A DNA stretch of 64,000 bases from Veillonella montpellierensis DSM 17217 (GCF_000426745.1 NZ_AUFY01000007.1:62001-126000), one strand, 5' to 3'. Counted from the first letter of the stretch, positions 29,191-38,276 are shown. Notes: generated by a model from the letters alone, not told the origin. Numbers and translations are program-made.

Positions 29191-31032
29191 ATGATAACGA
29201 ATGAATTATTAGAAAAGGTACGTCATTTACCGACAACGCCGGGAGTGTATTTATGGCATGATGCATATAAACGCATTATTTATGTGGGAAAAGCGATTAA
29301 TATACGCAATCGTGTGCGTTCCTATATTCGGCAAGATAGTAATCGCTCTCCTAAAGTGGCAGCTATGATGAAGCATGCTGTGGATGTGGAAATTATACAA
29401 ACAAAAACAGAGATGGAAGCATTAATTTTAGAATGTACCTTAATTAAAGAACATCAGCCTAAATATAATATTATGCTGCGAGACGATAAGACCTATCCGT
29501 ATATAAAAGTCACGGTAGAGGAAGAATTTCCTCGTGTGTTTATGACACGGCAGATGAAGCGGGATGGGGCTAAATATTTTGGCCCCTTTACAGATGTTAC
29601 CGCCGTACATCAAACATTAAAAATCATTCATCAAACATTTCCCATTCGCACCTGTAAATCGATGCAAGTAGATAGACCTTGTTTGCAGTACCATATGGGA
29701 TATTGTAAGGCTCCCTGTGCAAAGTATGTTACGGCTGATACGTATAGAACCTATATTGATCAAATCATACAACTCTTTGAAGGAAAATCAATTTCTTTAG
29801 TAGATGATATACGAAAAAAGATGGAACAGGCTGCAGAAGAATTAGATTTTGAAACAGCCGCTGTATATAGAAATCAGTGGCAAAGCATTCAAAAAATACA
29901 AGAGAAGCAAAGAATGGTTACACAACGCGGTGATATGGATGTGCTAGGAATCGCTTCTGATGATCATTTAGTATGCGTACAGTTATTTTTTATACGGGCT
30001 GGACGCGTATTGGGTAGACAAAATTATTTTACTCATACGAATGGCGATAGTGAAGAAGTGATTATGACAGAATTCATTAAACAATATTACGGGGCGTCTA
30101 CATTTATTCCGAAAGAATTATTATTACCTATGATGAGTTCTGAACAAGCGTTATTGAGTGAATGGTTTTCTCATAGAAAAGGGCAACAAGTAGAAGTATC
30201 AGTACCGCAACGAGGCTATAAAAAAGATGTATTGCAAATGGCAACGGCGAATGCGCAGTCATTTTTACAGGAAAGAAGGCGACAGTGGCAACATCAGATT
30301 GATAAAACGGAAGGCGCTGTAAAACGGTTAGCACAAGTGCTGGATTTGCCGCGTTTGCCAGAGCGGATGGAGTGTTTTGATATTTCTCATACGCAGGGAG
30401 CTGAAACGGTGGCCTCTATGGTAGTATTTGAAGGGGGCAAACCAGCGAAGAAAGAATATCGACGATTTAAACTGAAAACGGTACAGGGCAAACCAGATGA
30501 TTTTAAGTCGATGGCAGAAATTATGGAGCGCAGATATGGCAATGAGGTGGATTGGCCCAAACCAGATTTAATTATCATTGATGGCGGTAAAGGTCAATTA
30601 CACGCATCCATACCATTAATTCGCCAAGTAGGCGTTACCGATGTACCAGTTATTTCGCTGGCCAAGCGCATTGAAGAAGTTTTTGTGGAAGGGCAATCAG
30701 AAAGTATCATCTTATCACACCATTCTCCTGAATTACAGCTATTACAACAAATACGAGATGAAGCACATCGATTTGCTATCACCTATCATAGAAAATTGCG
30801 CGGTAAGAGAAACTTAGTCTCTGTGTTAGATCATATTGAGGGGATTGGACCAAAACGTCGGAAAGGATTGCATAAGGCGTTTCCTACATTGCAAGCCATG
30901 CGAGAAGCTAGCGTAGAAGAATTGGCACAGGCAGAAGGAATGAATAAGGCTAGTGCGGAAAAAGTGTATCAATTCTTTCGTTTATCAAAAGTGGATAAAC
31001 AAGAAGTATTAGATAGAAAAGCTAAGATATGA
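29191..31032 (+). CDS. uvrC: Excinuclease ABC subunit C
   Basis: 613 residues. The GIY-YIG nuclease starts at TPGVYLWHDAYKRIIYVGKA (17-36), the Cys patch CLQYHMGYCKAPC follows near 170, and a UVR domain (about 205-240) binds UvrB. The RNase H-like second nuclease contains ECFDISHTQG and LIIIDGGKGQL. A C-terminal double HhH (IEGIGPKRRKGL and GMNKASAEKVY) closes it. It cuts on both sides of the lesion. AAAGGAGGG is placed well for the ATG. Confidence 0.98.
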   Translation: MITNELLEKVRHLPTTPGVYLWHDAYKRIIYVGKAINIRNRVRSYIRQDSNRSPKVAAMMKHAVDVEIIQTKTEMEALILECTLIKEHQPKYNIMLRDDKTYPYIKVTVEEEFPRVFMTRQMKRDGAKYFGPFTDVTAVHQTLKIIHQTFPIRTCKSMQVDRPCLQYHMGYCKAPCAKYVTADTYRTYIDQIIQLFEGKSISLVDDIRKKMEQAAEELDFETAAVYRNQWQSIQKIQEKQRMVTQRGDMDVLGIASDDHLVCVQLFFIRAGRVLGRQNYFTHTNGDSEEVIMTEFIKQYYGASTFIPKELLLPMMSSEQALLSEWFSHRKGQQVEVSVPQRGYKKDVLQMATANAQSFLQERRRQWQHQIDKTEGAVKRLAQVLDLPRLPERMECFDISHTQGAETVASMVVFEGGKPAKKEYRRFKLKTVQGKPDDFKSMAEIMERRYGNEVDWPKPDLIIIDGGKGQLHASIPLIRQVGVTDVPVISLAKRIEEVFVEGQSESIILSHHSPELQLLQQIRDEAHRFAITYHRKLRGKRNLVSVLDHIEGIGPKRRKGLHKAFPTLQAMREASVEELAQAEGMNKASAEKVYQFFRLSKVDKQEVLDRKAKI

Positions 31033-31136
31033 TGGCTATAGACGGATAGGTTTTACATACTTACTATTATAGTAATATGATGCATGACCGTAGTATGATC
31101 ATGTATCCATTTCAAGCTCTAAGTTACATATTACAT

Positions 31137-31188
31137 GACCACCGTATGATGCAATTAGTACTATATATGCATCATACGGTGGTCTTTT
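31137..31188 (+). terminator. Terminator after uvrC
   Basis: A 17-base perfect stem, GACCACCGTATGATGCA pairing with TGCATCATACGGTGGTC, followed by TTTT. Confidence 0.85.
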
Positions 31189-31333
31189 ATATATCTGTGA
31201 TTAATAGAGAAATGAAAGTGTCGCTAACGGAGTAATCTTGTCTCATAAAAATATGTAACTTTTATATATCTGGCATTAATAGAGGATGAAAGGGCGACTA
31301 GGTCATTGACTAGAAAAATGGCAATAAGTGACA

Positions 31334-31399
31334 TAAAAATCACCTATCTCAGTATACTAGCGGTGTATGAGTCGTAGTATACAAATTAGATAGGTGATT
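31334..31399 (-). terminator. Terminator for the MATE gene (minus strand)
   Basis: AATCACCTATCT (31338-31349) pairs with AGATAGGTGATT (31388-31399). Read on the minus strand, the stem runs into a T run (GGTGATTTTTATG). A nested GTATAC pairing lies inside the long loop. Confidence 0.7.
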
Positions 31400-31446
31400 A
31401 TAAAATCTACAGTATTGTAAGAGTATAATTGGAGGTATAGAAACGA

Positions 31447-32817
31447 TTATTGTATCCTGTTTTTATGAGATAGTGGGAAAATCTTGTGTTGAATATAGTA
31501 GGTACGGAACGTGAATAAAACACCGGCCATGATGACACTGCTCAATAGACCTACCCAAATACCATAGGGACCAAATGATGGAGTGCGACTAAGAAAATAA
31601 GCAATTGGTAAGCCGACGCCATAATAGGAGAAAATGGCAATATAGGAAATGATTTTCACATCTTTATAGCCTCGTAAAATGCCTTGTAATGGGGTGCCGA
31701 ATGCATCGATGACGGCAAAGAATACGGCATAACTTAAGAAACTAATGATTAATGTGGCTACGGTACTATCATTGGTAAACATATGGGCGATAGTTTCCAT
31801 ATGGGTAAATGTATAAGAACATATAGCGATGGCAATGACAATGGCCAATCCACGAGCTACATAGGAGTAGTGCAAGGCGTCTTTAGGCCGATTAGCGCCT
31901 AATTCAAAGGCGACGGCAATCGTAGAAGCCATGCTAATACTTAAAGGAAAACAGTAAAATAAATTAGTAAATCCTAACGCAGCTTGATGAGCAGCTACAT
32001 AATTGGTGCCAAAATGAACCATGAGGAGACCAGCAATAGAAAAAATACTTACTTCCATGAAAATAGATATACCGATGGGGATACCCATTTTTAATTGTTC
32101 TCGAATATAGGTCCATTGTGGTGAGACCCAGTGCGTGAAAATTTTATAATGGCGAAAGGCTTTATTGTATGTAAGAATAGCGCAATAGATGAGAAAGTTA
32201 AGCCATACAGAAAGAGCGGTTGCGAAACCAGCACCCATTCCGCCCAGCGCAGGCAACCCAAATCGCCCAGCAATAAAAATATAGTTAAATATGATATTAA
32301 TAATACAAGTAAATACAGTGACATACATAGAGTAGTGTGTGTATCCATGAGAATCTACCGTGTTTCTAAGAACACATACCCATAGCAAAGGAAGAATAGC
32401 AAACGCGATACCACCTAAATATTTTAGAGCGACTACATAGGCATCATATTCCATATGTAAAAAGGTTAGAAAATTATCCATACATAAGCCACAAACAAGC
32501 AATAGGAAAATTCCCATAGCAGTAGCTACATATAAACCGTGCTGAATAATCGTGCGCATAGATTCTAACTTATTAGCTCCTAATAAATGAGATATAATAG
32601 GAGTAATCCCTAAGAGAATTCCCATGCACCCTGTATAAATAGAAATCCAAATATTATAGCCAATGGATACACCGGCTAAATCAGCTGTACTATATTGACC
32701 ACTTAAAAATAAAGCTACGAAGGATCCAGCCAATAAGGAAAACTGTGTAATAGCCATAGGCGTAAATAGTTTTAAAAACTGAATGATCTTTTGTAGATAC
32801 GTATAGGTTTGTTTCAT
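31447..32817 (-). CDS. MATE family efflux transporter
   Basis: 456 residues from the chosen ATG, with about 12 membrane helices and MATE/NorM motifs: LTPMAITQFSLLAGSFVALF, LGITPIISHLLGA and FGTPLQGILRGYKD. MATE proteins export cationic drugs or metabolites in exchange for Na+ or H+. The frame is open upstream to a TTG at 32883, but neither start has a good ribosome site; the ATG at 32817 places about 20 residues before the first helix, as in the family. The leader contains a strong hairpin that may control expression. Confidence 0.9.
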   Translation of the reverse strand: MKQTYTYLQKIIQFLKLFTPMAITQFSLLAGSFVALFLSGQYSTADLAGVSIGYNIWISIYTGCMGILLGITPIISHLLGANKLESMRTIIQHGLYVATAMGIFLLLVCGLCMDNFLTFLHMEYDAYVVALKYLGGIAFAILPLLWVCVLRNTVDSHGYTHYSMYVTVFTCIINIIFNYIFIAGRFGLPALGGMGAGFATALSVWLNFLIYCAILTYNKAFRHYKIFTHWVSPQWTYIREQLKMGIPIGISIFMEVSIFSIAGLLMVHFGTNYVAAHQAALGFTNLFYCFPLSISMASTIAVAFELGANRPKDALHYSYVARGLAIVIAIAICSYTFTHMETIAHMFTNDSTVATLIISFLSYAVFFAVIDAFGTPLQGILRGYKDVKIISYIAIFSYYGVGLPIAYFLSRTPSFGPYGIWVGLLSSVIMAGVLFTFRTYYIQHKIFPLSHKNRIQ

Positions 32818-32849
32818 ATATAAGTATTTTGTATAGTCTATAACTATAC

Positions 32850-32939
32850 AGTCCTTTCTAATAGATTGATAATAGGCAAACAAGAAAAGGACTTAGTTGT
32901 CACATTGTTACATAGAAATGATGACAATAGTAAGTCCTT
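32850..32939 (-). promoter_or_regulatory. Attenuator-like leader hairpin of the MATE gene
   Basis: AAGGACTTA at 32887-32895 and TAAGTCCTT at 32931-32939 pair perfectly, extended by TTGTCA (32897-32902) with TGACAA (32922-32927). Read on the minus strand the stem is followed by TTTTCTTGTTT, as in an intrinsic terminator. A third partial copy, AGTCCTTTCT at 32850-32859 (AGAAAGGACT in the mRNA), could pair with the 3' arm instead, giving two exclusive folds. Confidence 0.5.
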
Positions 32940-33126
32940 ACAATACATATTATTGTAACAAAAAATAATCATTTCTGCAATGAATTGATAGGCCGATACA
33001 GTGTATTTCTCTGTAGTAGTCAAACATGTATGACACATGTTACTATCAATACATATGGCATATGGAGAAGTATTCTAGTAAGTTCAATGATGCATTGAAA
33101 CTAAGAATTATATAGTATTGCTTTAG

Positions 33127-33190
33127 TATTTACATATTATAGTGGTTTTTATATAATAGTATTTACATATTTTTCATATATTATTTACAT
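33127..33190. repeat. Three phased TATTTACAT repeats
   Basis: TATTTACAT occurs at 33127-33135, 33160-33168 and 33182-33190. The distances are 33 and 22 bases, both multiples of about one helical turn, so all copies face the same side of DNA. The first two extend to AGTATTTACATATT. They lie just upstream of the ADP-ribosylglycohydrolase ribosome site. Confidence 0.6.
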
Positions 33191-33207
33191 GTTAAGGAGG
33201 GGATACT

Positions 33208-34002
33208 ATGATTGGTGCAGTTATTGGTGATATTGTGGGGTCACGTTTTGAATGGCACAATATCAAAACGAAAGAATTTGATTTTTTTGGTAAACGATGT
33301 CGATTTACTGATGACACAGTGATGACCTTAGCTGTTTGTGACGCATTAATGACTTGCGACAACTATGATGAATTATCATCGTATGCCATTAAGAGCATGC
33401 AAGAACTTGGTAAAGCATATCCACGTGCAGGATATGGGAAACGTTTTAAAGCGTGGATAAAAAGTAAAACACCAGAGCCATATAATAGTTGGGGGAATGG
33501 TGCAGCTATGCGTGTCGGTGGATGCGGTTATGCAGGGGAGTCGATAGAAGAAGTAATGAATCTGGCACAGACAGTGACGGCTGTGACGCACGATCATCCA
33601 GAAGGCATTAAAGCGGCCAAAGCGGTAGCGGTTGCCGTATTTTTAGCGCGTACGGGCAAGAGTATGGATGAAATATATACATATATTAATGATACCTATT
33701 ATTCTATCGATTTTACATTAGATGCGATACGAGATACCTATAAGTTTGATGTTTCTTGTCAAGGCAGTGTACCACAAGCATTCGCAGCTTTTTTTGAATC
33801 TAAAAATTTTGAGGATGCCATTCGTAATGCCATTTCTATCGGTGGTGATAGCGATACGATTGCAGCTATTACGGGTAGTATAGCAGAGGCCTATTATGGT
33901 GTACCAGATGCTATTAGACAACAAGCAGGTACATTTCTTGATGAACGATTAACTCGTATTTTAACAGCCTTTGAAATTAAATATACTGCTCATAAAAAGT
34001 AG
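33208..34002 (+). CDS. ADP-ribosylglycohydrolase family protein
   Basis: 264 residues, DraG/ADP-ribosylhydrolase family (all-helical, two Mg). The metal-binding motifs are visible: GDIVGSRFEW near the N-terminus, RFTDDTVMT near residue 34 and GGDSDTIAAITGSIAEAYYG near 211-230. Members remove ADP-ribose from Arg or other targets, or act on free ADP-ribosyl compounds. The gene stands alone with a strong AAGGAGGGG site. The substrate is unknown; no partner ADP-ribosyltransferase is seen in the window. Confidence 0.92.
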   Translation: MIGAVIGDIVGSRFEWHNIKTKEFDFFGKRCRFTDDTVMTLAVCDALMTCDNYDELSSYAIKSMQELGKAYPRAGYGKRFKAWIKSKTPEPYNSWGNGAAMRVGGCGYAGESIEEVMNLAQTVTAVTHDHPEGIKAAKAVAVAVFLARTGKSMDEIYTYINDTYYSIDFTLDAIRDTYKFDVSCQGSVPQAFAAFFESKNFEDAIRNAISIGGDSDTIAAITGSIAEAYYGVPDAIRQQAGTFLDERLTRILTAFEIKYTAHKK

Positions 34003-34140
34003 AATCGTATAGGTAGTGTATAGCGTATGGCATGAAGATACTTACATCTAACGTAGGTGCTATAGGCATTATATGCTAACGTCTTGTCATATGCAGTCAT
34101 AGAGCGTTAACGAATGACAATGCAGTACAAATAATTGTAG

Positions 34141-34212
34141 GTATGCCTATGGGTATGTTGATACCATTATCCGTGTTGATAAGGGTATAACTACTGTAGG
34201 CATACTATTTTT
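34141..34212 (+). terminator. Terminator after the ADP-ribosylglycohydrolase gene
   Basis: GTATGCCTA (34141-34149) pairs with TAGGCATAC (34197-34205), followed by T-rich sequence. Smaller hairpins (GGTAT/ATACC and TTATC/GATAA) are nested in the loop. The rest of the roughly 300-base gap before the next gene shows nothing coding. Confidence 0.65.
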
Positions 34213-34308
34213 ATATGTGACGGGCTATGAATCATGGTATAATAAAACTATCGATGATGTTCGATGTATGGGAGTGGATACGCCATAATTATGGATGGAG
34301 GATACAAC

Positions 34309-34971
34309 ATGGAAATGTTTTCGTTAACCGGGTTATTAGTATTATTGCAAATTTTAATCATTGATATTTTATTGGCCGGCGATAATGCGATTGTTATCGG
34401 TATGGCGGCTAAAAATTTACAACCAAAATATCAAAAACGTGCTATTTTTTGGGGCACTGTTGGTGCCATCCTATTGCGCTTGGTAATGGCATTTCTTTTT
34501 ATAGAAGCAATTAATACAATTCCTGCATTGCGATTGGTCGGCGGTGTGTTGTTACTTTGGATAGCCTATAAATTATTATTAGATCAAAACTCAGAACATA
34601 CAGTACAAGCAAAAGATAGTTTATTAGGAGCTATTACAACGATTATTATTGCTGATGGTATTATGGGTGTTGATAATGTGCTAGGCGTTGTAGGCGCTGC
34701 GGATGGACACATGACCTTTGTAGCCGTTGGCATGTTGATTACCGTACCTATTATTGTATGGGGGAGTACCTTATTTGTAGATCTCATTGAACGGTACCCT
34801 ATTATTTTATATGTAGGTGGTGCTATATTAGCTTGGGTTGGAGCAGGTATGATGTTAGAAGTCCCAATTGTAGAAAGCATGCTATCGGCGTATCAAACCA
34901 TCATTAGCATTGCTTGTGTTATCCTAGTGGTCGGTGCTGCCATCATTACCAATCGTTTGAAAAAAGCATAA
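34309..34971 (+). CDS. TerC family integral membrane protein (copy 1)
   Basis: 220 residues, TerC/YkoY/YjbE type, with about seven membrane helices. The paired acidic motifs in membrane segments are clear: IIDILLAGDNAIVIGMAA near residue 20 and IIADGIMGVDNVLGVVGAA near 110. Members export Mn2+ or other metals, some feeding metal to secreted enzymes. The frame is open to 34264, but GGAGG at 34297-34301 fits the ATG at 34309. A second, similar gene follows 177 bases later. No yybP-ykoY riboswitch was recognised upstream. Confidence 0.9.
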   Translation: MEMFSLTGLLVLLQILIIDILLAGDNAIVIGMAAKNLQPKYQKRAIFWGTVGAILLRLVMAFLFIEAINTIPALRLVGGVLLLWIAYKLLLDQNSEHTVQAKDSLLGAITTIIIADGIMGVDNVLGVVGAADGHMTFVAVGMLITVPIIVWGSTLFVDLIERYPIILYVGGAILAWVGAGMMLEVPIVESMLSAYQTIISIACVILVVGAAIITNRLKKA

Positions 34972-35148
34972 ATACCTATCTATAGGTGATATAATCGATA
35001 GAAGTACATCGCTCATTAGATTGTGCGTATAGTGATACTATGCGTAATGGTATATAATAAATATATACTACATGTGTAACGCTCTCTTTACGAGGCTATG
35101 GTAAGTGGATGTTACAGCGACAAGTGGATAGAATAGAGAGGAAAGAGT

Positions 35149-35829
35149 ATGACTGAATTTTTAGAAATCGCCACGTGGTTAGTCATTGGTAAAATCATTA
35201 TTATTGATATTTTGTTAGCAGGAGATAATGCGGTTGTTATCGGTATGGCTGCTGGAAAATTGCATCCAGATTTACAGAAAAAAGCTATCTTTTGGGGGAC
35301 ATTTGGTGCTATTGCCTTACGATTGTTGATGGCGACTGTATTAGTAGAAGCCTTACATATTATTCCGGCCTTACATATCATTGGTGGACTCGTACTGTTA
35401 TGGATTGCTATACAACTGTTAGCAGATAGCGATGAAACCAAAGATATTAAAGCTAGAAACTCGTTGCGTGGTGCTATTATCACAATTGTTATGGCTGATG
35501 CGATGATGAGTATTGACAATGTATTGGCCGTTGTGGCGGCGGCACAAGGGCATTTAGAACTTGTTATTGTAGGCATGTTGATTACCGTCCCTATCATTAT
35601 TTTCAGTTCCGCTTTATTTGCCAAGATTATTAATCGATTTCCAATTATTCTGTATGCCGGTGGTGCTTTATTAGGTTGGGTTGCAGGCGAAATGATTATA
35701 GAAGATGCCTTATTACAACCCTACATTATAGGGTATGAAATATGGATTAAGGTGCTTTGCATCATTATAGTATTACTACTTGCTTCTATTGTTAAGTATA
35801 AAAATAGAATTGGTGAAAGTCATGACTAA
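35149..35829 (+). CDS. TerC family integral membrane protein (copy 2)
   Basis: 226 residues, homologous to the preceding gene over its full length (IIIDILLAGDNAVVIGMAAG, then VMADAMMSIDNVLAVVAAAQ and GMLITVPIIIFSSALF). The pair looks like an old tandem duplication, because identity is clear but moderate. Seven membrane helices and two DN motifs mark metal-ion transport. It has an AGAGGAAAGAG site. Its 3' end overlaps the RNA methyltransferase start by eight bases. Confidence 0.9.
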   Translation: MTEFLEIATWLVIGKIIIIDILLAGDNAVVIGMAAGKLHPDLQKKAIFWGTFGAIALRLLMATVLVEALHIIPALHIIGGLVLLWIAIQLLADSDETKDIKARNSLRGAIITIVMADAMMSIDNVLAVVAAAQGHLELVIVGMLITVPIIIFSSALFAKIINRFPIILYAGGALLGWVAGEMIIEDALLQPYIIGYEIWIKVLCIIIVLLLASIVKYKNRIGESHD

Positions 35830-37264
35830 GCATATGAAAGTACGTAAAAAAACAAAAAAAAGTAAATCTACATGTACAAGCACTGGGACGGCGAATCACT
35901 TGCCAGCTCCAGTGCTTGTTGGCCATACCTATATCGTATCTGTTCATGGCATGGGGACTAGTGGTGAAGGAGTAGGACGCATCGATAACTTTACTATATT
36001 TATACCTTTCGCCTTACCACATGAAGTGGTGGAATGCCAAATTCAAGTGGTGAAAAAGAACTATGCCACGGCAAGGTTGATTCGTGTCATAGAACCTAGT
36101 AAAGAACGAGTAGAGCCTATGTGTGACATATATGGCAACTGTGGGGGCTGTCAATTGCAACATATTTCCTATCATGGCCAATTAGACTTGAAGACACAAA
36201 AAGTAAAGGATATGGTGGAACGTATGGGACATATGTGTCCTGACGTGGTGCAACCTACATTGGGACCTACTAGCCCATGGCATTATCGGAATAAAATGCA
36301 AATGCCTGTAGGCGGTACAATCGATACGATTCGTATGGGATTTTATGCAACGGGATCACACGATATCGTGCAAGGTACATCGTGTCATATTCAAAGAGAA
36401 GAAAATAATCAGATTGCACAGGTTTGCTATGATATTGCATGTCAATTACAGATTGAACCATATAATGAAACTACGGGAACAGGTGTTTTGAGACATATTG
36501 TTGGACGTATTGGTCATGATGCATGGATGATTATATTGGTAACGGCTACTAGTACATTGCCTCAAGCGGATACATGGGTATCGATGATTCGTGAACGATT
36601 GCCAAAAGTTACATCGATTGTACAAAACTATAATCCTAAACGGACAAATGTGATTATGGGGCCCACAAACACCTTATTATATGGCAATGAAACCATTGAG
36701 GATACTATCGATAATTTAACATTTACCTTGTCACCCCATTCGTTCTTTCAAGTGAATCCAGAACAAACACGCGTTCTATACCAAACAGCCTTAGAATTGG
36801 CAGAGTTAACTGGTAATGAAACGGTTATCGATGCGTACTGTGGAACGGGAACGATATCGTTACTATTGGCTAAACAGGCAAAGCGTGTTATTGGTATTGA
36901 AATTGTAGAGCCAGCCATTATTGATGCGAGAGCAAATGCCAAGACCAATGGCTTTTCTAACTGTGAATTTATTGTTGGTGATGCGGCAGACGTAATGCCA
37001 CAACTGTATAAAAAAGGCGTTCGCCCAGATGTGATTGTCTTTGACCCCATTCGGGCAGGCTGTAAAGAACCAGTATTGCTAGCAGCTGTAGCCATGCAGC
37101 CTAGTAGATTGGTATATGTATCCTGTAATCCTGCGTCTATGGTGCGTGATATAGCAATTTTAAAAGAATACGGCTATGTAACAAAACTCATTCAACCAGT
37201 GGATATGTTCCCTATGACGAGTCATGTTGAGTGCGTAAGTTTGTTGACTAAAGTACAGAATTAA
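35822..37264 (+). CDS. TrmA/RlmD family RNA (uracil-5-)-methyltransferase
   Basis: 480 residues. A basic N-terminal tail is followed by a TRAM domain (about 40-95), then the 4Fe-4S cysteines (CDIYGNCGGCQLQH near 101) and a SAM-binding fold with VIDAYCGTGTISLLLA. The uracil-binding FDPIRAGC and catalytic YVSCNPASM motifs are present, as in RlmD. It makes m5U in rRNA (or tRNA) on the 5-carbon. ATG 35822 overlaps the TerC stop; the ATG at 35834 is an alternative. This is the last core gene before the accessory island. Confidence 0.93.
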   Translation: MTKHMKVRKKTKKSKSTCTSTGTANHLPAPVLVGHTYIVSVHGMGTSGEGVGRIDNFTIFIPFALPHEVVECQIQVVKKNYATARLIRVIEPSKERVEPMCDIYGNCGGCQLQHISYHGQLDLKTQKVKDMVERMGHMCPDVVQPTLGPTSPWHYRNKMQMPVGGTIDTIRMGFYATGSHDIVQGTSCHIQREENNQIAQVCYDIACQLQIEPYNETTGTGVLRHIVGRIGHDAWMIILVTATSTLPQADTWVSMIRERLPKVTSIVQNYNPKRTNVIMGPTNTLLYGNETIEDTIDNLTFTLSPHSFFQVNPEQTRVLYQTALELAELTGNETVIDAYCGTGTISLLLAKQAKRVIGIEIVEPAIIDARANAKTNGFSNCEFIVGDAADVMPQLYKKGVRPDVIVFDPIRAGCKEPVLLAAVAMQPSRLVYVSCNPASMVRDIAILKEYGYVTKLIQPVDMFPMTSHVECVSLLTKVQN

Positions 37265-37371
37265 AAGTGTGTAAAAGCTTAGTAAACATAGGTTTTTCGA
37301 AGACTTGATGTGGCCAAAATTTGAGATGGAAAAATGGCCTGAAAACCGTATAAAGTCTGAGGCTTTTTGAA

Positions 37372-37421
37372 GGTTGTATAGATAAAACTGTTGAAGTAGG
37401 TTGTATCGACAAAAATGTTGA
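37372..37421. repeat. Two imperfect 23-base direct repeats at the island edge
   Basis: A 23-base unit starting GGTTGTAT and ending TGTTGA occurs at 37372-37394 and 37399-37421 (period 27) with three mismatches. The copies lie about 110 bases after the last core gene. A GTAGGTT/AACCTAC inverted pair overlaps the second copy and sequence near 37460. They could be recombinase or transposase binding sites. Confidence 0.5.
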
Positions 37422-37516
37422 GATACTTTTTAGACGATATTTAAGTGGAAAAATAACCTACTTAACATATAAATATAAGTGCAAAACATAGTAGACTATT
37501 TTAGAGGTAAACGATT

Positions 37517-37627
37517 ATGCCAGGCGAGGTAAGAGCGATGCCTGCTCATAAAATAGGAAAGCTTTGGAAATTTAAGAGGTCTGAGCTGGAAGAGTGGGTA
37601 AAGAGTGGAGATAGCGCTTTGAAATGA
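37517..37627 (+). pseudogene. Truncated excisionase-type HTH protein
   Basis: The 36-residue frame ends with MPAHKIGKLWKFKRSELEEW then VKSGDSALK, which is the C-terminal half of the HTH_17/excisionase-family DNA-binding proteins. The N-terminal half (helix one and the recognition helix) is missing, and an in-frame stop lies at 37508-37510. Its stop overlaps the start of the glycosylase gene (ATGA), so it was probably the first, regulatory gene of the operon and may still couple translation. Confidence 0.7.
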
Positions 37628-38274
37628 ATAAAGCACATAAAATCACTTTGGTCGCGGACAGCAAAGCGATAGTATATCTAAAGACAAAAGATAGAAGAAT
37701 TGCATGGCTGATAGATAAAATTGGATATATCGAATGTTCTTACCATGACAATCAGTACGATTTTGTAATAGAAGAAATAATTGGACAGATGCTTTCAAAC
37801 AAAGTTGCAGCAATTATTACTAAAAGACTAATTGGTTTATGCAACGGTGATGTAACTCCAAATCACGTAAAGGCATTGAGTTATGAGCAATTGCGTTTAA
37901 TTGGTTTGTCTAATTCAAAGACCAACTATATTCAAATATTTACTGATGCAGTCTTAAATTGTGACATTAATTTGGCAGAATTAGACTCCTACGATGATCA
38001 AGAAGTGATACAAAGGCTAACAGCTATCAGAGGCATTGGTCCATGGACTGCCAAGATGTATCTGTTGTTTGATCTTCAGCGATTAGACATTTTACCGACA
38101 GAGGATGCTGCATTCTTACAAGCATACAAATGGCTGTATGATTTAGATGAAATATCAAAGCAAGATTTGTCCCCAAAATGTTCTATATGGAGCCCTTACT
38201 CATCTATAGCTGCAAGGTATTTATATAGAGCGTTGGATAGTGGACTTACAAAAATTGAAAGATATGAGGAATAA
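37624..38274 (+). CDS. AlkA-like DNA glycosylase (HhH-GPD family)
   Basis: 216 residues. The helix-hairpin-helix LTAIRGIGPWTAKMYLL lies at about 132-148, and the catalytic Asp is residue 161 in LPTEDAAF, as in AlkA/Ogg HhH-GPD glycosylases. It lacks the N-terminal TBP-like domain of E. coli AlkA and has no C-terminal 4Fe-4S cysteines as in EndoIII/MutY. It is the first complete gene of an operon with a cytosine methyltransferase (2 bases away) and McrBC-like genes, so it probably repairs damage linked to methylation, such as 3-methylcytosine or deaminated 5-methylcytosine; that role is inference. Confidence 0.85.
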   Translation: MNKAHKITLVADSKAIVYLKTKDRRIAWLIDKIGYIECSYHDNQYDFVIEEIIGQMLSNKVAAIITKRLIGLCNGDVTPNHVKALSYEQLRLIGLSNSKTNYIQIFTDAVLNCDINLAELDSYDDQEVIQRLTAIRGIGPWTAKMYLLFDLQRLDILPTEDAAFLQAYKWLYDLDEISKQDLSPKCSIWSPYSSIAARYLYRALDSGLTKIERYEE

Positions 38275-38276
38275 TT

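Larger units (their letters stand above)
31033..31446. other. Intergenic region between uvrC and MATE gene
   Basis: These 414 bases between convergent genes hold no credible reading frame. They contain two terminator hairpins, listed separately: one for the uvr genes and one for the minus-strand MATE gene. The remainder is unremarkable. Confidence 0.6.

Noticed and set aside
34972-35148. yybP-ykoY manganese riboswitch before the second TerC gene
   Set aside because: A GTAAC/GTTAC pairing is present but the conserved core loops could not be found.
37372-37421. Possible CRISPR-like repeats
   Set aside because: Only two imperfect copies with a four-base gap, no spacers and no cas genes.
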